Source of the DNA: Rhizobium altiplani
GTDB lineage: Bacteria; Pseudomonadota; Alphaproteobacteria; Rhizobiales; Rhizobiaceae
Direction: 5' to 3'
Assembly: GCF_001542405.1 (NCBI RefSeq)
Contig: NZ_LNCD01000100.1
Span: 1-35,242, forward strand
Length of the DNA stretch: 35,242 nt
Under the pieces are notes generated by a model. That model was not told the DNA's origin. It ran no database searches and saw only the letters and a program-made list of their open reading frames with translations. Of the stretch, positions 7,272-15,459 are shown piece by piece. The position numbers were made by a program, and so were the translations under genes. The first letter of the stretch is position 1, and the number at the start of each line of letters is the position of its first letter.

Positions 7272-8192
7272 ATGCACGTTCTCGATGTTGGGGAAATGGC
7301 CCAGCTCTTCGTCAAAGCGTTTAAATTGGTTGCGATTTTCGCTACCGCATGCGTTGTGCTCGAGGTGATCTTTCCGGCTTACCGATACAGCTTTGCCTCG
7401 TACATTCGCGGTGCGCGGAATTGGATTATCCGTATCGGATGCGGCACTTTAATTTGGCACTTCTACGCTTTGGGTTTGAAATGGTTGGGGGTTAAGCCGC
7501 TCGTAACGATCAATTTTGGTGCGTTGCTTCACTCTAATAACCCGATCGCCAATACTGGCTTCGCCGTCCTTTCGGGCGTTCTAGTCGCGATTGCTGGTGA
7601 CTTCTTTTACTACTGGATGCACCGTGCTCAGCACGCCGTTCCATTTCTGTGGCGCCTGCACGCGACCCATCATTCAATCCGCGAACTGACGGCGTGGAAT
7701 TGCAACCACCATATTTCCGAGCCATTTGTTTACGCGGCGTTTGTAGCACTCCCACTCGCGCTAATTCACTTCGAATCAGGCGTCGTGCCCGTTGCTGCCA
7801 TGGCGCTGATTACCTTTCAGGCCCATCTTTCCCACTCTAGCACACGCTTTAATTTGGGGCCACTTCGGTACCTCATCGGCGATAATAAATTCCATCGTAT
7901 TCATCACTCCACGGAATTCCACCACCGGCATAAAAACTATGGCTTCTTTACAACCGTTTGGGACACGATTTTCCGTACTGCATACTGGCCGAAAACGAAT
8001 GAGTGGCCGGAAGTTGGCATGCGAAATCAGCCCGAACCGCTCACCGTACGCGACTTCATTATGTTCCCGTTTGATCAACGCCGCTGGCGCAAAGCTAAAG
8101 CCGGAAGTGGTACACAGGGAATTAAAACTGGAGGATTGAACGCGGTAGAGAGAGATGGTCCCATTCATTCGGACAGGAGTTCTGCAATTTAG
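7272..8192 (+). CDS. Fatty acid hydroxylase / sterol desaturase family di-iron membrane enzyme, nod-box controlled
   Basis: The 306-residue membrane protein has hydrophobic segments near residues 15-35, 53-72, 93-115 and 152-182. It carries the histidine clusters of the fatty-acid hydroxylase superfamily (PF04116): HRAQH (H117, H121), HATHH (H130, H133, H134), NHH (146-147), HRIHH (H208, H211, H212) and HHRH (217-220). These bind a di-iron centre that uses oxygen to hydroxylate or desaturate lipids. ATG 7272 follows CGGAGC at good spacing and lies just after the nod box. Relatives include sterol desaturases, carotenoid hydroxylases and the rhizobial ornithine-lipid hydroxylase OlsE. Control by NodD and nearness to nodA suggest it modifies a Nod-factor acyl chain or a symbiotic membrane lipid. 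The family is firm; the role is inference. Confidence 0.85.
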   Translation: MHVLDVGEMAQLFVKAFKLVAIFATACVVLEVIFPAYRYSFASYIRGARNWIIRIGCGTLIWHFYALGLKWLGVKPLVTINFGALLHSNNPIANTGFAVLSGVLVAIAGDFFYYWMHRAQHAVPFLWRLHATHHSIRELTAWNCNHHISEPFVYAAFVALPLALIHFESGVVPVAAMALITFQAHLSHSSTRFNLGPLRYLIGDNKFHRIHHSTEFHHRHKNYGFFTTVWDTIFRTAYWPKTNEWPEVGMRNQPEPLTVRDFIMFPFDQRRWRKAKAGSGTQGIKTGGLNAVERDGPIHSDRSSAI

Positions 8193-8468
8193 AGCGCAAA
8201 GCGCTGCTTGTTAAGTTGCCGTTTCTATCGTTGGGGGTCGCGCAGCAACTCTGATCCGAGTCCGGTCTGCCGCACTACTGTCAGGCGCAACAGGTCAGGC
8301 CGCAGGACAAATTGGCCGATCACATTAAGCGGCTGAACCGGACGGATGCTGAGGAGGGGAAGCTAGAGGCAATCATCCGCCCAGAGACTTATCAATGTGA
8401 TGCCATCATCCGGCTTGCACAGACCGGTTCTGCCGTTAATCGCGCCAGCGCCTTCGTCAATTCGCTTG

Positions 8469-9485
8469 TCAGAAGGACCTACGAGAATTTGATCCGCAGA
8501 CCCGTCTCCTTGTTTCGGAGGGATTTTCTCCATAGTGCGCCCTATAAACTGCGGCGAATCTTCCGAATTGAAAGAACCCCCATTTCAGGCAGATTTCCTT
8601 CATGAGCATGCGGTTTTCTGGATCGAGCAGGTCCTCGCGCGCTGCCCGGAGCCGAAGCATCTGTAGATAAGCTGCCGGCGTTGTATTCTTGAAAGCACGA
8701 AAACCTGCTTCGAGTGCCCTGGTGGAAACACCCGCTGCATCTGCCACCATTGGCATTGTAATCGGCTGGTTAACATTGGCACACATGAACTCGATCCCAC
8801 GGCGGACGTGGCCGGGAGCAATCATGTGTGGCTTCTTATCCAGCAGATGCGATAACCGATGAGGCACCATCCGTATTACGACATCGGCTAGCGCCTGCGT
8901 AATATGAGCCGTGGCTATGGGACTCTGACAAAGGGGACCATTATCACGTATTCCGTCGATAATCGCTTCCGTGAGATTGCCGATTGTCCGGCCAACTGGC
9001 GTTGAAAGGTCGACTTCGGGCAACAGGTCGAGCGAGCCGCTAAACGGGATATCGAAAGTTTCGCCAATGGTCCGTTGGATCAAAGACCAATTAAGCACCA
9101 GCTCATCTATTAAATTGGATTGCCCTTGTATAGAAATGCTATCTAGTTCGAAATTCCTGTAAAGAAGCAATTTCTCTTCCCGGGCCTCAGCCATGCGCGA
9201 ACCGTACGTGACACCCATGCCGCCTCTGCGAGGCACCACGATCGATAGATGCTCTGTAGCTTCAGAACACCACTGAGCGCGGAACTGAAACCCGGTCTGA
9301 TGGTGACCGGTAATCAATGTTGCGTTTTCACACCCCGCAAGATCGAGCGCCCAATAGAAGTCCCGAGTACGACCGACGAGATCGGCGTCGAATGTGCCGA
9401 AAACCGCTCCGAGGGATTCGATCATGCTATCGAACGTCGAGCCACGATATCGAAAAACGGTATTCTCAGCGCTATTTTCCATCAT
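8469..9485 (-). CDS. AraC-family transcriptional regulator
   Basis: The 338-residue protein has an N-terminal ligand-binding-like region of the AraC_binding_2 type. Its C-terminal double helix-turn-helix spans about residues 230-330, with PMVADAAGVSTRALEAGFRA in the first HTH and the canonical end FGRFAAVYRAHYGENPSET in the second. ATG 9485 is followed at once by another ATG; GGAG lies just upstream. It is convergent with the nod-box hydroxylase gene and downstream of nodA on the same strand, occupying the place where nodB would follow in a classical operon. Target genes are not apparent. Its ligand is unknown. Confidence 0.9.
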   Translation of the reverse strand: MMENSAENTVFRYRGSTFDSMIESLGAVFGTFDADLVGRTRDFYWALDLAGCENATLITGHHQTGFQFRAQWCSEATEHLSIVVPRRGGMGVTYGSRMAEAREEKLLLYRNFELDSISIQGQSNLIDELVLNWSLIQRTIGETFDIPFSGSLDLLPEVDLSTPVGRTIGNLTEAIIDGIRDNGPLCQSPIATAHITQALADVVIRMVPHRLSHLLDKKPHMIAPGHVRRGIEFMCANVNQPITMPMVADAAGVSTRALEAGFRAFKNTTPAAYLQMLRLRAAREDLLDPENRMLMKEICLKWGFFQFGRFAAVYRAHYGENPSETRRRVCGSNSRRSF

Positions 9486-9641
9486 GCATCTCCAGGCTCA
9501 ATCCTGCTGCTCGGTCATGCTGGTTCAATGACCAAGCCGGTGATCTAGCTGTGTGCTCGTGCATTCCGAGTTGTGATTACGCATCCTCGATTCCCTTCAA
9601 CGTGCGGCAACATTCGACTTTCCGCGACAGTAAACCGCCCT

Positions 9642-9748
9642 CTTCGCCGGCTAACTGAGATTGATCTGCGGGCCGCAGTGAGTTTGGCTCGGTCATCAAA
9701 GCATCGAACACGACCGGGAGATTTAGATCAAAGTCCTTTGAACCGCAG
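9642..9748 (-). pseudogene. nodD: nodD 5' fragment, decayed
   Basis: The minus strand from 9748 runs CTGCGGTTCAAAGGACTTTG and on through the first ~33 codons of nodD. Pieces such as DLNLPVVFDALMTE and the codons for SINLSQ remain recognisable against the intact copy at 5013. The start codon ATG has become CTG, an extra T after GGACT shifts the frame, and further single-base losses follow. Similarity ends at about 9642. It lies 112 bp past the nodA stop, on the same strand. This is a second nodD copy reduced to about 107 bases, and it shows that a nodD-containing segment was duplicated or rearranged here. Confidence 0.85.
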
Positions 9749-9860
9749 GTTTCTTCGACAGACGGGTGACCAAATCCCGATCGCCAGAATTTCAATGTGC
9801 GTGGGACTGCGTAAGTTTGCCAACGGGCATTCGGCGCTTCGGGTAAGCAGTCGAGGTGCC

Positions 9861-10451
9861 TCACAGCTCCGGTCCGTTCCGGTCGATTGTCGTACCGGCT
9901 GGCCAATCGGAGATTGGCCGTCCAACAGGCAGAATAATGACAAGTGGGTCCTCGACCCGCGTGGGCGGCAAGTCAGTACGCGCGTGTGGCAGCGTGGATC
10001 GTACGCTAATCTCCGACACAACAGTCACCGGACAGTTTCGCCCGAACCTCTCAATGTGTTTTTGCAATGCGGGCCGCACCGTGCCGAAAGCAAACGGAAC
10101 AGCCAGTTCGCGCAACACCGGAAGCATGGCTTGGATCGAATGTCCTATCCCCAAACCCTCAAGATCCGGACGCACACCATATAGTCCGAGCTCAGCCACC
10201 AACTGATCGGTTGTGCCAACCTTTATGAAGCGGCGCAGCAATCCCATGTGAGCCGCGACCCCATTAGCGTCATAGGTGATTGCACGAAGCTCAGGTCTTG
10301 CTCCGGCCCAGCTTTGGCTGCCCTCGAACGGCTTTGCATTAAAGGCCCCGGTTGGTCCATAGGTCTTTCGAAAAAACTCGGCGAGTTCGACATGTTCGGC
10401 GAGTTCCAACTCGCTTTCCCAGCGCAATTTCCACTGCACGTCGGCGCGCAT
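9861..10451 (-). CDS. nodA: NodA, Nod-factor N-acyltransferase
   Basis: The 196-residue cytosolic protein has the standard NodA length and signature blocks: AEFFRKTYGPTGAFNAKPFE, SWAGARPELRAI, ELGLYGVRPDLEGLGI, PFAFGTVRPALQKHIERF, DLPPTRVEDPL and the C-terminus IDRNGPEL. NodA transfers a fatty acyl chain to the de-N-acetylated end of the chitin oligomer made by NodC and NodB, and its acyl selectivity helps set host range. ATG 10451 follows AAGAGGT. nodB and nodC are not in the window; downstream lie a nodD scrap and an AraC gene. A separated nodA is known in Rhizobium etli. I find no canonical nod box in the 220 bp upstream. Confidence 0.97.
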   Translation of the reverse strand: MRADVQWKLRWESELELAEHVELAEFFRKTYGPTGAFNAKPFEGSQSWAGARPELRAITYDANGVAAHMGLLRRFIKVGTTDQLVAELGLYGVRPDLEGLGIGHSIQAMLPVLRELAVPFAFGTVRPALQKHIERFGRNCPVTVVSEISVRSTLPHARTDLPPTRVEDPLVIILPVGRPISDWPAGTTIDRNGPEL

Positions 10452-10673
10452 ACAAGACCTCTTATTTGCTGTTGACCGGAGTTCGGAGATATCGAACCTT
10501 CGTCAAAGTTTATCGCTCGAGTTTGCCGCAAGCAGCAATCGGAACGCGGCGTATCGGCCGCCCAGTCTCTTGAAATTTCCCAGATCCGAGTGATGACATT
10601 GGTTCTCAATGTGGCTCTCAAGGGGGATATTCGGTGACCGAAGCGCGATATCATAAGGCCAATCAAATCAGAA

Positions 10674-11035
10674 ATGGCATTACTGCATGAATCGATGAAC
10701 AGCGCTCATAATGCTCGGTTTCAGGTGGCTCCAGCAGATAAATGGGAACCAATATCTTGCGGATCTTTTGAATTCCTCGCAAAGCCCTGCTCGAACGTCA
10801 GCCGCAAACATCGATCGTATTTCCATTTTCGGCCATTGGCCGCATGGCAGAGCCGGACCCTGAAGGATGGCACGAAATACTTTTTGTCGTCGAAGGAGCG
10901 CTGCGTTTGATCCAACCAGGCGAGGCGCGGGACTATGCCGCGGGCGAGTTTGTCACCTACAGCACGGCTCAGCACTATTCCTACTGCAACGTTGAGAAGA
11001 AGATCGTTCGCTTCATTCGCAACGTCGTCTCGTAG
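10674..11035 (+). pseudogene. Small cupin-domain protein gene broken by a single-base frameshift
   Basis: The 5' frame from 10674 reads MALLHESMNSAHNARFQVAP and continues to SFEFLAK near 10782. Coding sense then moves to the next frame, reading ALLERQPQTSIVFPFSAIGR and continuing through GWHEILFVVEGALRLIQPGE to a stop at 11033. Restoring one G at AAAGCCC (to AAAGGCCC) would give one ~119-residue protein. The second part is a cupin beta-barrel half (HEILFVVEGAL, then a YAAGEFVTY turn). It is divergent from nodA. Cupins of this size bind small ligands or metals; no specific function can be stated. Either the gene is dead or the assembly has a one-base error. Confidence 0.7.
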
Positions 11036-11230
11036 AACGAAATACCGCCCGGCGGGGAGATAGTGCACGTATGCCGTCATTGTGGTGAAACAGCCCGACG
11101 AAGTCTAAGATATGAAACAAATTGGCTAAACACCGGACCGCCTGTCCAGAAGCGCGGATCAGCGCAAGCGGAAATGCGGCTCAGATCGAAGCGACAATTA
11201 ACAGTGTAGTCTTCGTGTAGGCTGTTCAGC

Positions 11231-12067
11231 TCAATGCGGAGCGTTATAGTTCGACTGAACGTGCTCCAAGAAGAGGGAAAGCAACTCGGCTTGGGTCGAA
11301 ATATTCAGTTTTTCGTATGCGCGTTTGCGATGGGTCTTCACGGTGGTGATTGAAATTCCGAGATTGTAGGAAATCGATTCCGAGGAGTGACCGCGCAGGA
11401 TCATTGTCACGACCTCCCGTTCACGCGACGTTAGACAGGCACCAAAGGTTTCGAACCCAATCCTTGCGTTCGGTCTAGGCGCCTCTTCTTCAGATGCAGG
11501 TCGGGATTCCGAATAGCTCCAATAGGCGTGGAATGCAGCCTCGATCACCGGCATTCTTGCTTGGAAGAGTCGGATCGCCTCATCCGCAAAGCCGCCTCGG
11601 TCGGTAGCGCGATAGAGGCCTATTTCAGCTGTAACCAAATTTCCTAACGAGACTGCAATATCGATCTCTTCGAGGCCCTGTGGCCAGCCTTCAGTGACAT
11701 AGCCAATCTCTTCACGCTCAGACAGGACCACTTCATATCCCTTGTAGAGCTCGCTTTGGAGATATGCATCGGGGGCCAGGTCACGAATGCGGTAGACGCC
11801 AGAGTGGAGCCCCGTCTGATGCCTTTGGAAAAAGGCGTTCAGGACGTAGGTGCTGGTCAGATAGGTCATCATCCCAGCGCGGGCCGTCTCATTTCTGAAG
11901 TCATCGTAAAGATGTATTGGCGGTTCAGAGCCGCGGTACACGACCATCGTAAGCGTGTCGACAGCTGCATCCGTTCGGATCCACTCGGCAAGACGCGCAC
12001 AAAAATCAGTTTCCCGACATGACGCAATCATTTCGCCGATCTGCTTGTACTCTGCTGTATGCAGCAT
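11231..12067 (-). CDS. LuxR-family transcriptional regulator
   Basis: The 278-residue protein has a C-terminal LuxR/GerE helix-turn-helix: LTSREREVVTMILRGHSSES, then a TTVKTHRKRAYEKL recognition region at about residues 210-270. The N-terminal 200 residues are a sensor-like domain that I cannot place; it lacks an obvious receiver-domain phosphorylation pattern, so it is not a clear two-component regulator. ATG 12067 is preferred to a TTG 12 bp upstream. It is divergent from the aminotransferase gene at 12368 across a 300-bp gap, so it is the natural candidate to control that gene. No synthase for an acyl-homoserine lactone is nearby, so it would be an orphan LuxR. Confidence 0.85.
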   Translation of the reverse strand: MLHTAEYKQIGEMIASCRETDFCARLAEWIRTDAAVDTLTMVVYRGSEPPIHLYDDFRNETARAGMMTYLTSTYVLNAFFQRHQTGLHSGVYRIRDLAPDAYLQSELYKGYEVVLSEREEIGYVTEGWPQGLEEIDIAVSLGNLVTAEIGLYRATDRGGFADEAIRLFQARMPVIEAAFHAYWSYSESRPASEEEAPRPNARIGFETFGACLTSREREVVTMILRGHSSESISYNLGISITTVKTHRKRAYEKLNISTQAELLSLFLEHVQSNYNAPH

Positions 12068-12367
12068 TCGCCCGCCCAAGAAGCCAGCCAGCCCGACCAG
12101 GACGCGGTCAACTGCTGGTTTTTTCGGTTTGCGCGCCGAGCGCGGCGCTGTTGGTGTGTTTTAGCGTAGCGGTTCGTATTTTTCTATCGAAGAATCTCGA
12201 GCAGCAAGGGCGATGAAAGTCCGCCCGTTTCAGATCGGCCGCGGTTGGGAACGCTCGCAAGTGATCGACGCTGTAGTCCTCTGGGAGGATAGCGGAAAAA
12301 GGCACGTTCACGGTAGCTGACCTCAGGCGTCTGCATCAGCAGACATGTTCGAACAGGAGGTAGCCTC
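12068..12367. promoter_or_regulatory. Divergent control region between the LuxR and aminotransferase genes
   Basis: No gene is supported in these 300 bases. The end nearest the aminotransferase holds a short dyad TCTGCATCAGCAGA (12330-12343) and a strong ribosome site AGGAGG at 12356-12361. I cannot identify a clear lux-type box. Confidence 0.3.
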
Positions 12368-13474
12368 ATGAAATACGCCCGTATGGTCATTGAAAAGGAA
12401 TCGCCGGAAGAATACGGCTACGACCTGATTAAGTACAATCTTTCTGAAAGCTCTATTACAGATCAGAGACTGTCTGACATCGGCGTCGTTATTCCGGACG
12501 TCAAGCTTCTCTATGGCGAGCATCGTGGCGATCCGGAGCTGCGTAAGCTGGTTGTCGAGAAGGACGACGGCCTATCTGCGGAGCACGTCCTCATGGCTCC
12601 TGGTGCTGCGGGGGCTCTGTTTATTATCTCTACTACGCTCCTTTCGCAGAACGACCATCTCGTCGTCGTGCGGCCGAACTATGCTACGAACATCGAAACG
12701 CCGAAAGCGATCGGTTGCGAAATCACATATATCGATCTCGATTTCGACAGAGGCTTTTCTGTCGACATCGATAAGGTCGCAAACTCGCTAAGACCCAACA
12801 CGCGCTTCATCAGCGTCACTTGCCCACATAATCCGAGTGGCACCACGATGTCGCGCGCCGAGCTCGACCGTTTGATTCAGATCGCCGAGGATCACGGCTG
12901 CTATCTACTCGTTGATGAGACCTACCGAGATCTGAGCTATGAAGCGAAGCTTCCGACAGCTGCCTCGCTGAGCAAAAAGGCGATTAGCGTAGCCTCGCTT
13001 TCGAAGGCATACGGCATCCCGGGTATCCGCGTTGGGTGGCTGATCACGCAGGACGAGGTGCTCTACGAACGCTTCCTTTCTGCGAAGGAACAGATCGCGA
13101 TTTGCGGTTCGATCCTGGACGAAACTGTCGCTCTCGAGCTCCTCAAGAAAAGCGAGCAGTTCCTCGCGAAGGTGCTGCCGGAAATGCGCAGGCGCCGCGA
13201 CATCGTTCAAGAATGGATTAATGGCGAGCCTCTCGTCGAATGGGTCAGGCCGTCAGGTGGTGTCGTGGGCTTCCCGCGCCTGAAGGTTTCCGCGGACTTT
13301 GACGCCGGCGCCTTCTACAGATCGCTCCTCGACGAGCACGGCACCTATGTCGGGCCTGGCCATTGGTTTCAAATGCCGGGCAACTACTTCCGCGTTGGTT
13401 TCGGGTGGCCGACGGAAGAAGAACTTCGTGGTGGTCTGAAGGCGATCTCCGCCGCGCTTGACGCTTACAGATAA
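12368..13474 (+). CDS. PLP-dependent class I/II aminotransferase
   Basis: The 368-residue protein is a fold-type I aminotransferase. Visible cofactor residues are CPHNPSG (N155), LVDETY (D183, Y186) and SLSKAYGIPGIRVGW with the Schiff-base K213 and phosphate-binding R221. NYFRVGFGW holds R342, which normally binds the substrate carboxylate. Family members range from amino-acid aminotransferases to PLP enzymes that act on arginine derivatives (capreomycidine-synthase type); I cannot choose between them from motifs alone. ATG 12368 follows AGGAGG. The gene stands alone, with a divergent LuxR regulator upstream and IS fragments downstream, so a distinct, regulated metabolic role is likely but unknown. 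Confidence 0.9.
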   Translation: MKYARMVIEKESPEEYGYDLIKYNLSESSITDQRLSDIGVVIPDVKLLYGEHRGDPELRKLVVEKDDGLSAEHVLMAPGAAGALFIISTTLLSQNDHLVVVRPNYATNIETPKAIGCEITYIDLDFDRGFSVDIDKVANSLRPNTRFISVTCPHNPSGTTMSRAELDRLIQIAEDHGCYLLVDETYRDLSYEAKLPTAASLSKKAISVASLSKAYGIPGIRVGWLITQDEVLYERFLSAKEQIAICGSILDETVALELLKKSEQFLAKVLPEMRRRRDIVQEWINGEPLVEWVRPSGGVVGFPRLKVSADFDAGAFYRSLLDEHGTYVGPGHWFQMPGNYFRVGFGWPTEEELRGGLKAISAALDAYR

Positions 13475-13793
13475 GGCAGGTATGCAGCTGTATCCGGCGG
13501 CGGTGCAGGTTTCGACGTCACCGTTGCACATGATGCTGCGGAGATCACTCGATGTCTCGAGGCACCAATCTGCAAGCGACGAAGTCGCGGCAAGGAAGCG
13601 GCCGCGATTTCGAACGCTCCCAAGGTCTGCCAAGTAACTCACACTGCAGACGAAAATGAACCTCAATGAAGAGATCATGGTGCTCAGGATTCAGCTGGCC
13701 ACTAAGGCTGCAAAACGCGCAGCTGAGAAAGAGGCTGGAGCGGTTTAAACGACTGAATAACGCGACCCGTTGCCCTCTTGAGCGGGATTGATT
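13475..13793. other. Intergenic stretch without a supported gene
   Basis: Two very short plus-strand readings (29 residues from 13549 and 30 from 13654) occur. The second reads EEIMVLRIQLATKAAKRAAE, coiled-coil-like, and the +1 frame beyond it reads LERFKRLNNATRCPLERD, so it may be the frameshifted tail of a small regulator. I do not claim a gene. Confidence 0.3.
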
Positions 13794-13958
13794 TCAAAGT
13801 ACGTTAAACGGCGACAGGCCGCCGTATTTGGCGTTCCAGTTGTAAAAGGTCGTCTCGGAAATCCGCTGCCTACGGCAAAGATCTGCCGCTTTCGCTTCGG
13901 CCTCCTGCTCCTTCAACACCGCTATGATCTGCTCTTCCGTAAATCGCTGCTTCTTCAT
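13794..13958 (-). pseudogene. IS3-family OrfA, truncated
   Basis: The minus strand from ATG 13958 encodes MKKQRFTEEQIIAVLKEQEA, then AADLCRRQRISETTFYNWNA and KYGG. This is the helix-turn-helix OrfA of IS3-group insertion sequences. A normal OrfA continues for about 35-40 more residues with a leucine zipper and then OrfB. Here the reading leaves the family after KYGG and stops at 13794. GGCGGA lies just before the start. No OrfB is joined to it, so the element is a dead fragment. Confidence 0.85.
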
Positions 13959-14259
13959 AAATCCGCCTCAATGGGCCGAACTCTAATCCATATTGTAGGG
14001 AAATACAGTGGCAGGTCAGTTTCTTCCACGTTTGAGTGCGGCAGAAAGACGTGCCAATCCGCTTACGATTTGGCCGCCGATTGGGTGACTTTCAAACTCA
14101 GCCGCGTGGAACGCCAAGGGTGGTCGACCGCCGGACACGCTGCATCTTCCCTGCGCTACGTCACTCTGTGGAAAAGCTCTAGCCGCTGCACTCACGTCCG
14201 ACCCTATGGCACCGGTACGCAGCGAGTGTGACACTTCAACTCCTCGTTTTCTCGCGCTG
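13959..14259. other. Spacer between the IS3 fragment and the nod-box gene
   Basis: Frames of about 70 residues are open on both strands, but none has a ribosome site, a family match or sensible composition. I could not define the insertion-sequence end here. Confidence 0.35.
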
Positions 14260-14766
14260 CTATCGCACGCTCGTGAACAGTGCGATCCGGTTTGTTTCCC
14301 GGATCTCGAATTTCATCGTTGCGCCGTCTCGTACGAGCAGCGGGGTGCGGCGATCGATACGCGCGTGGAGGGTTTCCACTGCTCCTGCAACTACGAGGCC
14401 CTTCTGCCCCATTTGGTCCGCTGGAACAAAAACTGGATCAAACACCGGCCGGCAACATTGAAAACGTCGCGCCGCTTCAGTCATTGTTATCGTTGGGGAA
14501 CAATAGGGTTGGCTACCGTCGCCTCCCAAGAGCGCTATCTTCCCGGCAAGAGGCGTCGGGTAGCCGTCAAAGATTGTAAATGAGGTAAGCCCAGCCCGTA
14601 AACCTTCTTCGTCAACAAATAGCGAGTGCATGTCGTCGAAGCGGATCATCTGAATCAGATCGCTTCCAATTAAGTCGGAGATCGCTGCAATGCTGTTTCG
14701 ATCACAAAGCTCAGCAGCACGAAAGGTAGCGGTGTCGGAATCCAACAAATACACGAAATTTTCCAT
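14260..14766 (-). CDS. Unassigned 168-residue protein under a nod box; possibly DUF3846-like
   Basis: The start at 14766 follows GAGGGT at good spacing; a longer in-frame reading to 15009 would run through the nod box and is rejected. The protein is soluble, with no signal peptide or membrane segment. Residues 25-75 read roughly SIAAISDLIGSDLIQMIRFD, then LFVDEEGLRAGL and a short loop to GKIALLGGDG. That order recalls DUF3846 proteins (an LIG-x-I-x-x-V/I strand, a D-E-E-G-L turn, a G-x-x-L-L-G end), but I cannot confirm it. The C-terminal 60 residues carry several cysteines and no recognised motif. The gene lies between two IS3 fragments, with no partner gene behind it. The nod box suggests flavonoid induction by NodD. 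Function unknown. Confidence 0.75.
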   Translation of the reverse strand: MENFVYLLDSDTATFRAAELCDRNSIAAISDLIGSDLIQMIRFDDMHSLFVDEEGLRAGLTSFTIFDGYPTPLAGKIALLGGDGSQPYCSPTITMTEAARRFQCCRPVFDPVFVPADQMGQKGLVVAGAVETLHARIDRRTPLLVRDGATMKFEIRETNRIALFTSVR

Positions 14767-14919
14767 ATTCTTTACCCTCAAATTCTTGAAAAAGGCCCGC
14801 TGCCGAGGTTGCCTGGCAATGATGGAGAGGCTCGTATGCCATCCGCGAGCTTGCTTTGAGACGGCGATCATCTGCCGGCCGGTCGGGGCACTGCCGGAAG
14901 ACGCTATGCGGATCTTGCG

Positions 14920-14970
14920 GGTCGGTAAAATCGATTGTTTGGATTGGACCCATTTATGTTTCACATGGCT
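14920..14970 (-). promoter_or_regulatory. Nod box (NodD-binding promoter element), minus strand
   Basis: Read on the minus strand, 14944-14927 is ATCCAAACAATCGATTTT, identical to the conserved nod box 3' half, followed by ACCGACC (consensus ACCAATC). ATC-N9-GAT spacing is intact. The 5' half (about 14945-14970) is poorly conserved. It lies about 155 bp before the ATG at 14766 and points toward it, the usual nod promoter geometry. Confidence 0.8.
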
Positions 14971-15104
14971 GCAAGTCCAATACACGAAGTCGCTTGCCGA
15001 GGCGGCCAACCAGCTTCAGTGACTGGTGGAGCGCGAGAATTTAATCGCACGCGGAGTCTCCACCACACAGCCTTATAAGAATCAAACAGACCTCCACAGC
15101 TGTG

Positions 15105-15185
15105 CTTAATGGGGGTGGGTGTTGGTGGGGTCTTGTATCCGAGCGATGAGTGCGCCTGGAAATGGTTGTACAACACGACGACAGA
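15105..15185 (-). pseudogene. IS3-family OrfB transposase, C-terminal scrap
   Basis: The minus strand reads LYNHFQAHSSLGYKTPPTP, the hallmark C-terminus of IS3-family OrfB integrases (YN-x-x-RPHSSLGY-x-x-P). The catalytic DDE core upstream is absent; the preceding codons are unrelated or frameshifted. The scrap lies on the transcriptional upstream side of the OrfA fragment at 13794, the wrong order for one element, so these are two separate remnants. Confidence 0.75.
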
Positions 15186-15459
15186 ACACCCACGGGACCG
15201 CCGTTCGCGAGCTTTTGTATCCGTGGCATCCCTGGTCCGGGCGGTTTGTTCACGTCCATGAGGCGTTGTCCAAAGGGACGCATATTTTCCGCTGCAACCT
15301 TTCTGGGTCTTCTTCTGATCGACTTCTTGAAGTCCCAGCATGGATGTTCGACCGCTCCGTGAGTGGTTTTTGGCGCAGCCTGCAAGTTCCGCACGTCGCA
15401 CGTCGATATCGCGACACTGCATAGTTTGGCGAAGTTACTGGAAGTCGCCGATGCTTCAT

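Noticed and set aside
8191..8206. Short dyad AGCGCAAAGCGCT after the hydroxylase gene as a terminator
   Set aside because: A stem of five base pairs with no following T tract is too weak to call.
8312..8605. A 97-residue plus-strand reading overlapping the AraC gene end
   Set aside because: Its second half is antisense to the clear AraC helix-turn-helix; the first half resembles no known protein.
10630..10642. Near-palindrome TTCGGTGACCGAA upstream of nodA as a possible operator or nod box
   Set aside because: Short dyads of this length occur by chance, and it lacks ATC-N9-GAT spacing and the nod box core.
14767..15009. In-frame extension of the nod-box protein to 15009
   Set aside because: It runs through the nod box and its leader; the ribosome site GAGGGT sits just before ATG 14766.
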